DNA from: Oxalobacteraceae bacterium
GTDB lineage: Bacteria; Pseudomonadota; Gammaproteobacteria; Burkholderiales; Burkholderiaceae_D
Direction of reading: 5' to 3'
Length of the DNA stretch: 7,716 nt
Assembly: GCA_947453015.1 (NCBI GenBank)
Contig: CANGFL010000057.1
Location: 1 to 7,716, forward strand
The notes beneath the pieces are model-generated. The model had not been told where the DNA came from, ran no database searches, and was given only the letters and a program-made list of their open reading frames with translations. Shown in pieces: positions 1-6,242 of the stretch; the first letter of the stretch is position 1, and each line of letters starts with the position of its first letter. The translations under genes and the position numbers were made by a program.

Positions 1-482
1 GTTATCCGCCATCTGTCTTTGCTTTACTACCGAATTTAATTGAACGAACCGGTGTCGGTAAAAATGGTTATGGTTCTATTACAGCTATCTATACCGTATT
101 AGCTGAAGGTGATGACGCGCAAGATCCTATCGTTGATATTGCCCGTGCATCGCTCGATGGTCAGGTGATGCTGTCGCGTGACTTAGCCGATGCAGCGCAC
201 TATCCGGCGATTGATTTGAATGGCTCAATTTCACGTGTGATGCAAAATTTACTGAGTCCCGATGAACTCAGGCAGGCTAATCGCCTTCGACGATTATGGT
301 CGCTGTATCAGCAAAATCGAGATTTGATTTCAGTCGGCGCGTATGAAACAGGATCGAATGCCGATATTGATCTGGCTATTTTGATGCGGAATCGATTAGA
401 AGATTTTCTCAGACAAGATATGCATGCCGGTGTGGACTCCCTGACAACGCGTCGAATGATCAGTGAGTTGATGGCAGTTTGA
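1..482 (+). CDS. fliI: Flagellar protein export ATPase FliI, C-terminal part (5' end outside window)
   Basis: FliI is the cytoplasmic hexameric ATPase of the flagellar type III export apparatus; it unloads export substrates from chaperones at the base of the basal body. The reading frame is already open at base 3, and about 159 codons are present before the TGA stop. The visible part starts in the late catalytic domain with YPPSVFALLPNLIERTG, followed by GSITAIYTVLAEGDD, LDGQVMLSRDLAD and HYPAIDLNGSISRVM, all typical of FliI/SctN/F1-beta-like ATPases. It ends with the helical C-terminal domain (RLRRLWSLYQQNRDLISVGA, ADIDLAILMRN). The Walker A and B motifs lie upstream of the window. Non-flagellar SctN is the main alternative, but the downstream FliJ-like gene favours FliI. 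The C-terminus looks complete, with no truncation at the 3' end. An internal GTG at 165 is not the true start, because the family homology begins well before it. Confidence 0.87.
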   Translation, partial: YPPSVFALLPNLIERTGVGKNGYGSITAIYTVLAEGDDAQDPIVDIARASLDGQVMLSRDLADAAHYPAIDLNGSISRVMQNLLSPDELRQANRLRRLWSLYQQNRDLISVGAYETGSNADIDLAILMRNRLEDFLRQDMHAGVDSLTTRRMISELMAV

Positions 483-520
483 GGGGGCACGCGACCCGGA
501 GCTGATACTATCTTCCCATC

Positions 521-955
521 ATGAACAGAACCTGGACAGTGCTGCAGCAGCGCGCAGAAACCGCCACGCAAGAAGCGCAGGGGGCTGTGCAGACTGCGCG
601 TACCAAAGTCACTCAGCTCGAGGCCAGTCTGGCTCACATAGAAAAACTCAAAGTTGATTATCTCGAGCGCTACAACATCGCTCAAAAAGAAACGCATTCC
701 ATCAGCGATAACATCGCCTATCGACGATTTATCGATCATTTAAATGGTTTACGTCATCGAGTGATGGTGCAATTGACTGCGGCCCAAAAAGGCTTAGAAG
801 CCACCCAAGTTGCCTTGGCTACCGCTCGCCGCGAGCAAGCCAAGATGGAAGCTATGGTCGAGCGCGAAGCGCGTAATGATGCTGCCGCCGAAGCCAAAAA
901 AGATCAACGTGTACTGGATGAAACCGGCATACGTCTGTTCAATCTAAAGTCCTAA
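521..955 (+). CDS. fliJ: Flagellar export chaperone/stalk protein FliJ
   Basis: FliJ is a small, soluble, almost entirely alpha-helical coiled-coil protein that inserts into the FliI hexamer, much as the F1 gamma subunit does, and couples it to the export gate. The 144-residue product has the expected length (about 145). It is built of long charged heptad-like helices: residues 1-50 (AETATQEAQGAVQTARTKV), a middle helix, and a C-terminal Arg/Glu/Lys/Ala-rich helix (ARREQAKMEAMVEREARND) ending in the KKDQRVLDE segment, like the (R/K)xxQKxxDE end of FliJ proteins. There is no signal peptide or membrane segment. It begins 38 bp after fliI in the usual fliI-fliJ order. No good Shine-Dalgarno sequence lies close to ATG 521; the nearest GGAG (about 496-500) is some 20 bases upstream, so expression may be low or may depend on fliI translation. 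FliJ is poorly conserved, so the call rests on length, composition, the C-terminal segment and context. Confidence 0.77.
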   Translation: MNRTWTVLQQRAETATQEAQGAVQTARTKVTQLEASLAHIEKLKVDYLERYNIAQKETHSISDNIAYRRFIDHLNGLRHRVMVQLTAAQKGLEATQVALATARREQAKMEAMVEREARNDAAAEAKKDQRVLDETGIRLFNLKS

Positions 956-958
956 CAA

Positions 959-1029
959 GCACGACTCCTTTGCGAAAAGTCATTTTTCGCAAAAATCCCG
1001 ACAATAAACCTAAGACTGCCGCACGACTC
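959..1029. repeat. Directly repeated 9-mer GCACGACTC, each copy preceding a hairpin
   Basis: GCACGACTC occurs at 959-967 and again at 1021-1029, exactly 62 bp apart, in the gap between fliJ and the catabolic operon. Each copy is followed by one of the two inverted repeats of this gap (at 969-993 and 1051-1076). The arrangement could be a degenerate duplicated intergenic element or chance; the sequence between the 9-mer and the hairpin is not conserved between copies. Confidence 0.4.
969..993. repeat. Perfect 10-bp inverted repeat (hairpin) downstream of fliJ
   Basis: The arms TTTGCGAAAA (969-978) and TTTTCGCAAA (984-993) are perfectly complementary around a 5-base loop, GTCAT. The hairpin begins 13 bases after the fliJ stop codon, a position expected for a transcription terminator. 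However, the stem is AT-rich (three G-C pairs) and is followed by AATCCCG rather than a T run, so it is not a standard intrinsic terminator. It may instead be an mRNA 3'-end protecting hairpin or an operator. Its TTGCGA/TCGCAA half-sites also occur in the palindrome at 6243-6280. Confidence 0.5.
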
Positions 1030-1050
1030 TGGCCTCTGTGCCGACCATCT

Positions 1051-1076
1051 TTTGTGATCCGTTTTGGATTCACAAA
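1051..1076. repeat. Imperfect inverted repeat upstream of the thiolase operon
   Basis: The arm TTTGTGATCC (1051-1060) pairs with GGATTCACAAA (1066-1076) around a GTTTT loop, with a single unpaired T at 1069. It lies about 50 bases upstream of the proposed -35 box of the thiolase promoter. No T run follows it in either direction, so an operator or an mRNA structure is more likely than a terminator. The half-sites TTGTGA and TCACAA are separated by 12 bases, too far apart for a standard CRP site (TGTGA-N6-TCACA). Confidence 0.45.
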
Positions 1077-1099
1077 CCAAGTGCCTCGCATAATCCAGT

Positions 1100-1120
1100 A
1101 TCGTTTATCGTTTATCGTTT
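1100..1120 (+). repeat. Three tandem copies of the heptamer ATCGTTT
   Basis: ATCGTTT is repeated three times without mismatch (1100-1106, 1107-1113, 1114-1120), followed by a further A. The array sits at the proposed -35 region of the thiolase operon, 46 bp before the start codon. Repeats spaced by seven bases could be regulator binding sites or a slippage-prone tract; neither can be decided from the sequence. Confidence 0.6.
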
Positions 1121-1132
1121 AAAGCTTATATT
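1104..1132 (+). promoter_or_regulatory. Candidate sigma-70 promoter for the thiolase-racemase-crotonase operon
   Basis: TATATT (1127-1132) matches the -10 consensus at five of six positions. With a 17-bp spacer, the -35 position is TTTATC (1104-1109), a poor match (three of six) that falls within the ATCGTTT repeats. A promoter with a weak -35 box often needs an activator, and the repeats or the upstream hairpin could be the site. Transcription would start near 1139, giving a leader of about 25-30 bases. This is a motif match only. Confidence 0.35.
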
Positions 1133-1165
1133 TTCTGTGTTTTCAATTTGAAAAGGATGTTTGGC

Positions 1166-2356
1166 ATGAGTCAAAGCGTATGTGTCGTTGGTGTGGGCAT
1201 GATCCCTTTTGCAAAGCCGGGTGCGAGTGAGTCGTATCCCATGATGGGTGCGCGTGCGATTCGTGCTGCCTTAGCTGATGCGGGTTTAGATTACGACAAA
1301 ATACAGCAGGTCTATGCCGGTTATGTGTATGGTGATTCCTGCTCAGGACAGCGTGCTGTGTATGACGTCGGTATGAGCGGTGTGCCTGTCATTAATGTGA
1401 ATAACAACTGCTCAACAGGATCGACAGCTCTCTGGCTGGCGCGTCAGGCAGTGGCATCGGGCGCGGTTGATTGCGCATTGGCCGTCGGCTTTGAACAAAT
1501 GAAACCCGGTGCATTGGGTAATGTGTACGACGACCGCCCATCACCTTTCCAGTATTTCGATGAACGTAGTGCCGAACTGGTTCAAAACGCAGACATACCT
1601 CTAGCACTGCGTTACTTTGGTGGTGCTGGTCTTGCGCATATGAATCAATACGGAACTAAGCTAGCTACCTTTGCGAAGATACGTGCTAAGGCTTCACGTC
1701 ATGCAGCCAATAATCCTTTAGCCTTATTCAAAACGGTCGTGACTGAAGAAGACGTATTGAATTCGCCTGTGTTGTGGCCTGGCGTGATGACACGTTTGAT
1801 GGCTTGTCCACCCACCTGCGGTGGTGCAGCGGCGATTGTATGTTCAGAAGCGTTCGCTAAAAAACATAATCTCGATCACAGCATACGCATACGTGCACAG
1901 GCAATGACCACCGATACTAGCTCTTCGTTCAAAGGCGCTGAAAACGATATGCGTCAACTGGTAGGCTATGACATGACGCATGCTGCTGCAACTCGCGTCT
2001 ATGAAGAGGCTGGTGTTGGCCCGAAAGACATAGGCGTAATTGAATTGCATGACTGCTTCGCGCACAATGAATTGATAACCTATGAAGGTTTAGGGCTCTG
2101 CCCTGAAGGTGGTGCTGAACAATTTATTGAAGATGGCGATAACACCTATGGTGGTCGTTATGTGACTAATCCTTCCGGTGGATTGCTGTCTAAAGGTCAT
2201 CCCTTAGGTGCTACAGGATTAGCGCAATGTACAGAATTAGTGAGTCAGTTACGCGGTACGGCTGAGCGTCGTCAGGTTGAGGGTGCACGATTAGCATTGC
2301 AGCACAATCTGGGTTTAGGTGGTGCGTGTGTCGTTACTTTATATGAGCGTGTATGA
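1166..2356 (+). CDS. SCP2-type (SCP-x-like) 3-ketoacyl-CoA thiolase
   Basis: This protein of the thiolase superfamily resembles the thiolase domain of sterol carrier protein x, which cleaves 3-oxoacyl-CoAs, including 2-methyl-branched and steroid-side-chain ones, releasing acetyl- or propionyl-CoA. From ATG 1166 it has 396 residues, normal for stand-alone bacterial members; no SCP2 lipid-binding domain is attached. The N-terminal half carries the nucleophile Cys82 in NNNCSTGSTALWLARQA. The C-terminal half has HDCFAHNELITYEGLGLC (His295), NPSGGLLSKGHPLGATG (His345) and HNLGLGGA (His380), which replaces the CxG motif of classical thiolases as expected for this subfamily. ATG 1166 is chosen because AAGGA (1153-1157) lies 8 bases upstream and the family's N-terminus begins there; an in-frame TTG at 1148 and ATG at 1157 are less likely. 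It is the first operon gene, and its TGA overlaps the next ATG (ATGA). A related role as aldolase partner is less likely, since the catalytic Cys is present. Confidence 0.9.
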   Translation: MSQSVCVVGVGMIPFAKPGASESYPMMGARAIRAALADAGLDYDKIQQVYAGYVYGDSCSGQRAVYDVGMSGVPVINVNNNCSTGSTALWLARQAVASGAVDCALAVGFEQMKPGALGNVYDDRPSPFQYFDERSAELVQNADIPLALRYFGGAGLAHMNQYGTKLATFAKIRAKASRHAANNPLALFKTVVTEEDVLNSPVLWPGVMTRLMACPPTCGGAAAIVCSEAFAKKHNLDHSIRIRAQAMTTDTSSSFKGAENDMRQLVGYDMTHAAATRVYEEAGVGPKDIGVIELHDCFAHNELITYEGLGLCPEGGAEQFIEDGDNTYGGRYVTNPSGGLLSKGHPLGATGLAQCTELVSQLRGTAERRQVEGARLALQHNLGLGGACVVTLYERV

Positions 2357-3561
2357 GTGTGAATGATGGCGTGACTGACGGCGTGAATGCTCGCGATAAT
2401 GTGAAAGGCGCAGACAATCGCGGCCCGCTCACGGGTTACCGATTGATTGAATTTGTTGGATTAGGTCCGGGTCCTTTTTGCGCCATGATGTTGGCCGATA
2501 TGGGTGCAGAAGTTATTCGCATTCATACAAAAAATGGTAAACCATCGCTGGATTTATTAGATACACGTTTTGATGTCATGGCTCGTGGTCGACGATCACT
2601 GGCGATCAATTTAAAACAAGTAGGCGCAGTTGAACTTATGCTTTCCTTGATTGCGAAAGCGGATGGTTTGATTGAAGGATTTCGCCCTGGTGTGATGGAG
2701 CGTTTAGGTTTGTCGCCTGAAATCTGTTTTAAGCACAACCCGCGTTTAGTCTATGGACGCATGACAGGCTGGGGGCAGTATGGGCCGCTGGCACAGACGG
2801 CGGGTCATGATCTGAACTATGTCGCCTTGTCGGGTGCATTGCATGCGATGGGAAATGATCCCGAAACACCACCACCGATTCCATTGAATTTAGTGGGTGA
2901 TTTTGGTGGCGGCGGCATGATGCTTGCGTTTGGCATTGTGTGTGCTTTGCTCGAAGCGCAAAAATCGGGCAAAGGGCAAGTGATTGACGCGGCGATGACG
3001 GATGGCACGGCCTTACTGACCGCGATGTTTCGTGGGTTTAAAGACGGTGGTTCGTGGAAGACCGAGCGACATGCGAATTTTCTTGATGGTGCTGCCCCAT
3101 ACTACGACAATTACCGCTGCGCTGATGGTAAGTACGTGAGCGTCGGTGCGATTGAACCGAAATTTTATGCGTTGTTACGCGAAAAAATTGGAGCCACTGA
3201 TCCGGCGTTTGATGCGCAAGATGATCAAACGCAATGGCCTGCACTGAAAAAAAAGATCGCCACTATTTTTATGACCCGTTCACGCGATGAGTGGTGTGCT
3301 TTACTCGAAGGCACCGATGCCTGCTTTGCACCTGTGCTCGATTGGGATGAGGCCGTAACGCATCCGCATAATCACGCGCGTGAGACCTTTATTCGTATTG
3401 ATGACGTTATTCAGCCTGCGCCAGCGCCACGGTTTTCGCGCACACCTGCGCCTACCCCGGGATCTGTCGCCAGCGCCGGTCAACACACCGACGAGATTTT
3501 GCACGATTGGGGTATTGATTCAGCAGTCATTGCTGCATGTCGATCGACAGATGCAATCTAA
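2353..3561 (+). CDS. Alpha-methylacyl-CoA racemase (CaiB/BaiF, family III CoA-transferase fold)
   Basis: Enzymes of this type interconvert (R)- and (S)-2-methylacyl-CoA esters, so that branched substrates become usable by stereospecific acyl-CoA dehydrogenases in beta-oxidation. The 402-residue product shows the family signature in order: GPGPFCAMMLADMGAEVIRI (38-57), EGFRPGVMERLGLSP (108-122), GRMTGWGQYGP (135-145), AGHDLNY (150-156), GDFGGGG (182-188), GQVIDAAMTDG (208-218), VGAIEPKF (264-271) and CFAPVLDWDEA. His152, Asp183 and Glu268 match the catalytic His/Asp/Glu of the Mycobacterium tuberculosis racemase MCR, with a near-constant offset of 26-27 residues. That supports a racemase over a CoA-transferase, which would have an Asp nucleophile in a different context. 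An N-terminal extension of about 23 residues, rich in Asp, Asn and Gly, precedes the domain. The ATG overlaps the thiolase stop, indicating translational coupling. Confidence 0.9.
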   Translation: MSVNDGVTDGVNARDNVKGADNRGPLTGYRLIEFVGLGPGPFCAMMLADMGAEVIRIHTKNGKPSLDLLDTRFDVMARGRRSLAINLKQVGAVELMLSLIAKADGLIEGFRPGVMERLGLSPEICFKHNPRLVYGRMTGWGQYGPLAQTAGHDLNYVALSGALHAMGNDPETPPPIPLNLVGDFGGGGMMLAFGIVCALLEAQKSGKGQVIDAAMTDGTALLTAMFRGFKDGGSWKTERHANFLDGAAPYYDNYRCADGKYVSVGAIEPKFYALLREKIGATDPAFDAQDDQTQWPALKKKIATIFMTRSRDEWCALLEGTDACFAPVLDWDEAVTHPHNHARETFIRIDDVIQPAPAPRFSRTPAPTPGSVASAGQHTDEILHDWGIDSAVIAACRSTDAI

Positions 3562-3578
3562 ATGAAAATGAAGAGACT

Positions 3579-4385
3579 ATGACGGCACTGGTAAAACTAC
3601 TTCATCATCCCGACGGCGTGGTCGAATGCGTATTGAACCGACCTGACAAGATGAATGCGCTATCGAATGAATTGATTGATGAAATTATTCGCGTCGGTGA
3701 ATCGCTGGTGGTGGATACCCACATTCGTGTAGTCATAGTGCGAGGCGAAGGTCGTGCTTTTTGTGCCGGTATTGATCTTGAAAGTCTGCAGCACATGCTG
3801 GCTGATAAAGAACGATCGGTATCTTCTCGTTTGATGGAACGTTCGCATGGCGATTCGAATCGCTTTCAGCGTGTGGCTATGGTTTGGCGTGATATTCCTG
3901 TGCCGGTGATTGCCGCTATTAATGGCGTTGCATTCGGTGGCGGTATTCAGATTGCCTTGGGTGCGGATATACGTTTGATTGCACCGGACGCGCGTATGTC
4001 GGTCATGGAAATTAAGTGGGGTCTGGTACCCGATATGGGGGGTATGGTGCTGCTGCGTGGCTTAATGCGTGATGATGTCGCGCGTGAGTTAATTTACACC
4101 GGAAGAATTGTTGATGCACCTGAAGCGGTAGCTTTAGGACTAGCCACGCGAGTAGTAGAAGACACGCTAGAGGCTGCGATGAGCTTAGCAAAAGAATTGA
4201 CTCAGAAAAGCCCGACGGCACTGCGTGCAGCGAAACGTTTGATGGGGCAGTGGCCTATGGCATCCGATCAGGATTTATTACTTGCTGAATCAGAAGAACA
4301 AGGACATTTGTTAGGTGCTGAACATCAGATTGAAGCCGTCACAGCGAATTTACAAAAACGTGCGCCTGTATTTAAAAATAATTAA
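3579..4385 (+). CDS. Crotonase-superfamily protein, enoyl-CoA hydratase/isomerase with ECH1-like acidic pair
   Basis: This soluble 268-residue crotonase acts on an unsaturated acyl-CoA. Family features are the NRPDKMNALS N-terminal motif (20-29), the first oxyanion-hole loop GRAFCAGIDL (58-67), the second one at INGVAFGGG (114-122), and VMEIKWGLVPDMGG (142-155). Glu144 corresponds to Glu164 of rat enoyl-CoA hydratase, but the position of its other glutamate (Glu144 in rat) is Gln124 here. Asp152, eight residues after Glu144, matches the Glu196/Asp204 pair of dienoyl-CoA isomerase ECH1. An isomerase is therefore at least as likely as a hydratase. ATG 3579 is chosen because the family N-terminus begins there and the purine-rich GAAGAGA (3570-3576) precedes it closely. 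An upstream in-frame ATG at 3537 would add 14 unrelated residues and overlap the racemase gene. It lies 17 bp after the racemase gene in the same operon. Confidence 0.85.
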   Translation: MTALVKLLHHPDGVVECVLNRPDKMNALSNELIDEIIRVGESLVVDTHIRVVIVRGEGRAFCAGIDLESLQHMLADKERSVSSRLMERSHGDSNRFQRVAMVWRDIPVPVIAAINGVAFGGGIQIALGADIRLIAPDARMSVMEIKWGLVPDMGGMVLLRGLMRDDVARELIYTGRIVDAPEAVALGLATRVVEDTLEAAMSLAKELTQKSPTALRAAKRLMGQWPMASDQDLLLAESEEQGHLLGAEHQIEAVTANLQKRAPVFKNN

Positions 4386-4397
4386 TGAGGTTTAACC

Positions 4398-5207
4398 ATG
4401 AGTTCACATGAAGCCGTACTCCTAACGATCACTGATGGCGTAGCGAGACTCACGCTGAATGAACCTGCCCGATTAAATGCCTTGTCGCTAGCGATTATGG
4501 ATGGTTTGTTTGAGTCATTAGCGCGCTTGCGTGCCGATAAGTCTGTGCGCGTGCTGCAAATCACTGGCGCAGGAAAAGCGTTTTCTGCTGGAGCTGATCT
4601 GGAGATCATGAATGCGGAGCAAACTCATGTTGGTGAGTTAACGCGGGGCGAGTGGACCGACCTGCAAATGCGTACTCGACACAATCGTTTGATTACCGAA
4701 TTGCGCGAATTACCTTTTCCTACGCTAGCAGTATTGAATGGCCCGGTGGTTGGGGGTAGTGTGGGGATTGCGTTTGCGGCAGATATCGTGATTGCTGCGC
4801 GTTCAGTCTATGTGTATCTACCGTTTATGACGGCACTCGGGATTGTTCCCGATATGGGCAGTAGTTGGTTTTTACCGCGTTTGATTGGTGTGGGCCGCAG
4901 CGCGGCGATGACCTTATTAGGAAATCGCATCAGCGCCGAACAGGCCGCGGCATGGGGCATGATTTGGTCGTGTGTGGATGACGACAAACTTGAAGCAGAA
5001 GCAAAAAGTATCACCACACGATTAGCCAGCTTGCCAGCACATGCCGCATTAGAAACGCGTGCTTTGTTTGAGCAAACTTTATCGAATACCTTGCAGCAGC
5101 AACTCGATTATGAGCGGGCGCGACAACATGAACTGATTGATCGTGACACCTTTCCAGAAGGTGTGCTCGCTTTTAAAGAAAAGCGTGCGCCGAAATTCCC
5201 ACGCTAA
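4398..5207 (+). CDS. PaaG-like crotonase (enoyl-CoA isomerase type)
   Basis: This second crotonase of the operon has 269 residues and resembles PaaG (1,2-epoxyphenylacetyl-CoA isomerase) over its whole length. Matching segments are LTLNEPARLNALS (18-30), ITGAGKAFSAGADL (55-68, first oxyanion loop), NGPVVGGSVGIAFAADIVIA (114-133, second loop), LGIVPDMGSSWFLPRLIG (147-164), LLGNRISAEQAAAWGMIW (173-190) and the end GVLAFKEKRAPKF. Asp152 in IVPDMG is the PaaG-type acid. Both classical hydratase glutamates are replaced, by Gly123 and Met144. It should therefore shift double bonds or rearrange a ring rather than hydrate, but its substrate is not shown by sequence, and no other phenylacetate (paa) genes are in the window. 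TGAGG (4386-4390) gives a good ribosome binding site 7 bases before ATG 4398. It starts 12 bp after the preceding crotonase and is last in the operon. Confidence 0.85.
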   Translation: MSSHEAVLLTITDGVARLTLNEPARLNALSLAIMDGLFESLARLRADKSVRVLQITGAGKAFSAGADLEIMNAEQTHVGELTRGEWTDLQMRTRHNRLITELRELPFPTLAVLNGPVVGGSVGIAFAADIVIAARSVYVYLPFMTALGIVPDMGSSWFLPRLIGVGRSAAMTLLGNRISAEQAAAWGMIWSCVDDDKLEAEAKSITTRLASLPAHAALETRALFEQTLSNTLQQQLDYERARQHELIDRDTFPEGVLAFKEKRAPKFPR

Positions 5208-5289
5208 GTTAGTACGTATACGTCCGCACTAAAAAGCTTGCACAATAAGTCCGAACTCAGCATCAAGTCCGGCGCGTAATCGTATCGTT
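5208..5289. other. Convergent intergenic gap between the operon and the hydratase gene
   Basis: This 82-bp gap separates two genes reading towards each other. It contains the 10-bp palindrome ACGTATACGT (5214-5223) within a bulged TTAGT/ACTAA stem, and two copies of AAGTCCG (5247-5253 and 5265-5271). No GC-rich hairpin followed by a T run is seen for the plus-strand operon. Confidence 0.5.
5251..5272 (-). terminator. Weak candidate terminator hairpin for the hydratase gene
   Basis: Read on the minus strand, CCGGACT (5272-5266) pairs with AGTTCGG (5257-5251), including one G-U pair, around an 8-base loop, beginning 17 bases after the hydratase stop codon. A TTTTT run follows only after some 14 further bases, so this is not a canonical intrinsic terminator. 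On the plus strand the same stem has a mismatch and is less stable. Confidence 0.22.
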
Positions 5290-6132
5290 TTAAACCAGTG
5301 AGAGATTCAAGCCGGGCAAATTCAATTGTGAGAAAGCGCTAGACCACACCTCTCCGCGTTTAATCGGTAGGGCATCGGTCCAGCTACCGGTGGTGATCAA
5401 TTCGCCTGCTTGCAATGGTGAGAATTGATTTTGCTGTTGTAGTTCCTGATGCAAAGCTAGCAGCGCATGCAAAGGGCTATCCAGTACATCTCTGGCAAAA
5501 CCTGCGGCACAGAGTTCACTACCTTCGGCATTTGAACGCGATAAGGAGATCGATGCACCCGAAAGTACGGTGTGTAGTCGGCGTTTGCTTTCGCGCGAAA
5601 GCATTTTGGGTTCGCCAATGATCAGTGCTCTGTGCAATCCAAACGCAGCGATTGCATCGGCAGGTTCAAACTCCCAATTACGAAACGGTGACACCACGAT
5701 TTCAAAACCGTGCGCCATCCACTCCAAACATTCGCCTAAACCTTCGAGATCGACATCCGGTTCCGGCGTACGCGCGAGCTTAAATACCAACTCAGGTTCG
5801 ATACGAGGTTGCTGGGCTTTAGTTAGCTTGTGCACAGCATTATTGTCGTGAGCGAACTCCACCGTGGTGTCGAAAATTGTCGACCAGATAGGTCCAGTTA
5901 TCGGTTCCGATTTTCCATACAGAGGCCACATTTTGCGGTTAGAAAAACCGATCTTGCGACCAATCGGTTCCTCACCCTGAGCGATACGCGTATCGAGTAT
6001 AGTGCGCGCGATATCGTAAGCATCGGCGATGCTTAGATCCGTTTCGTCTGTCAGCGGTGACATTAATGTGCCGGCCGCACGCGCTTTTAACAGAGCGTGA
6101 GCATAACGATTGGATAGCGTGGACATCAACAT
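5290..6132 (-). CDS. 2-keto-4-pentenoate hydratase-like protein (FAH superfamily hydratase/decarboxylase)
   Basis: The product belongs to the group of MhpD, HpaH and DmpH/XylI, metal-dependent enzymes that add water to 2-oxo-4-enoates or decarboxylate 4-oxalocrotonate in meta-cleavage pathways. It has 280 residues against about 265 for those enzymes. Visible motifs are GRKIGFSNRKMWPLYG (58-73), PRIEPELVFKLA (109-120), LEWMAHGFEIV (136-146), DSPLHALLALHQEL (218-231), AGELITTGSWTDALP (242-256) and the end LPGLNL. Glu112, Glu114 and Glu144 fit the metal-binding glutamates, and Lys60 the conserved active-site lysine region. The AHGFE and FGLHRAL patterns resemble the less-studied MhpD-like hydratases, so the exact substrate is open. 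The start is supported by GAGGAGA (6144-6138 on the minus strand), 5 bases before ATG 6132. It is transcribed away from the oxidoreductase gene and towards the thiolase operon, with its own promoter. Confidence 0.83.
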   Translation of the reverse strand: MLMSTLSNRYAHALLKARAAGTLMSPLTDETDLSIADAYDIARTILDTRIAQGEEPIGRKIGFSNRKMWPLYGKSEPITGPIWSTIFDTTVEFAHDNNAVHKLTKAQQPRIEPELVFKLARTPEPDVDLEGLGECLEWMAHGFEIVVSPFRNWEFEPADAIAAFGLHRALIIGEPKMLSRESKRRLHTVLSGASISLSRSNAEGSELCAAGFARDVLDSPLHALLALHQELQQQNQFSPLQAGELITTGSWTDALPIKRGEVWSSAFSQLNLPGLNLSLV

Positions 6133-6206
6133 AAGGGTCTCCTCGGGAGTCAGGTAAATCGGCTACCGAAATTAAGTGAATACTAATAAGTCACGATTTA
6201 AACCGG

Positions 6207-6235
6207 ATGATATAGCTGCCTTTCTCCGCGAGCAA
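6207..6235 (-). promoter_or_regulatory. Candidate sigma-70 promoter for the hydratase gene
   Basis: On the minus strand, TTGCTC (6235-6230) serves as -35 (three of six) and TATCAT (6212-6207) as -10 (five of six), with an exact 17-bp spacer. The start codon is about 75 bases downstream. The palindrome at 6243-6280 ends 8 bases upstream of the -35 box, an arrangement more usual for an activator than for a repressor of this promoter. Confidence 0.42.
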
Positions 6236-6242
6236 ATTTTTC

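Noticed and set aside
308..739. Antisense 143-codon open frame spanning the end of fliI and the start of fliJ
   Set aside because: It lies opposite two recognisable genes, and its translation shows no family motif; it is a shadow of the coding frames.
1051..1076. CRP binding site (TGTGA and TCACA half-sites)
   Set aside because: The half-sites are 12 bases apart rather than 6, so the spacing does not fit CRP/FNR-type dimers.
1148..1165. TTG at 1148 or ATG at 1157 as start of the thiolase
   Set aside because: AAGGA at 1153-1157 would fall inside or at these starts, but is well placed for ATG 1166, where family homology begins.
3537..3578. ATG 3537 as start of the first crotonase
   Set aside because: It would add 14 residues without similarity to crotonases, has no ribosome binding site, and overlaps the racemase gene by 25 bp.
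3657..3848. Several antisense open frames of 60-75 codons opposite the racemase and crotonases
   Set aside because: They mirror codon patterns of real genes, carry no recognisable domain and lack ribosome binding sites.
5209..5232. Terminator for the thiolase-crotonase operon formed by TTAGT/ACTAA and ACG/CGT
   Set aside because: The stem is short and bulged, and is followed by A residues, not T, on the plus strand.
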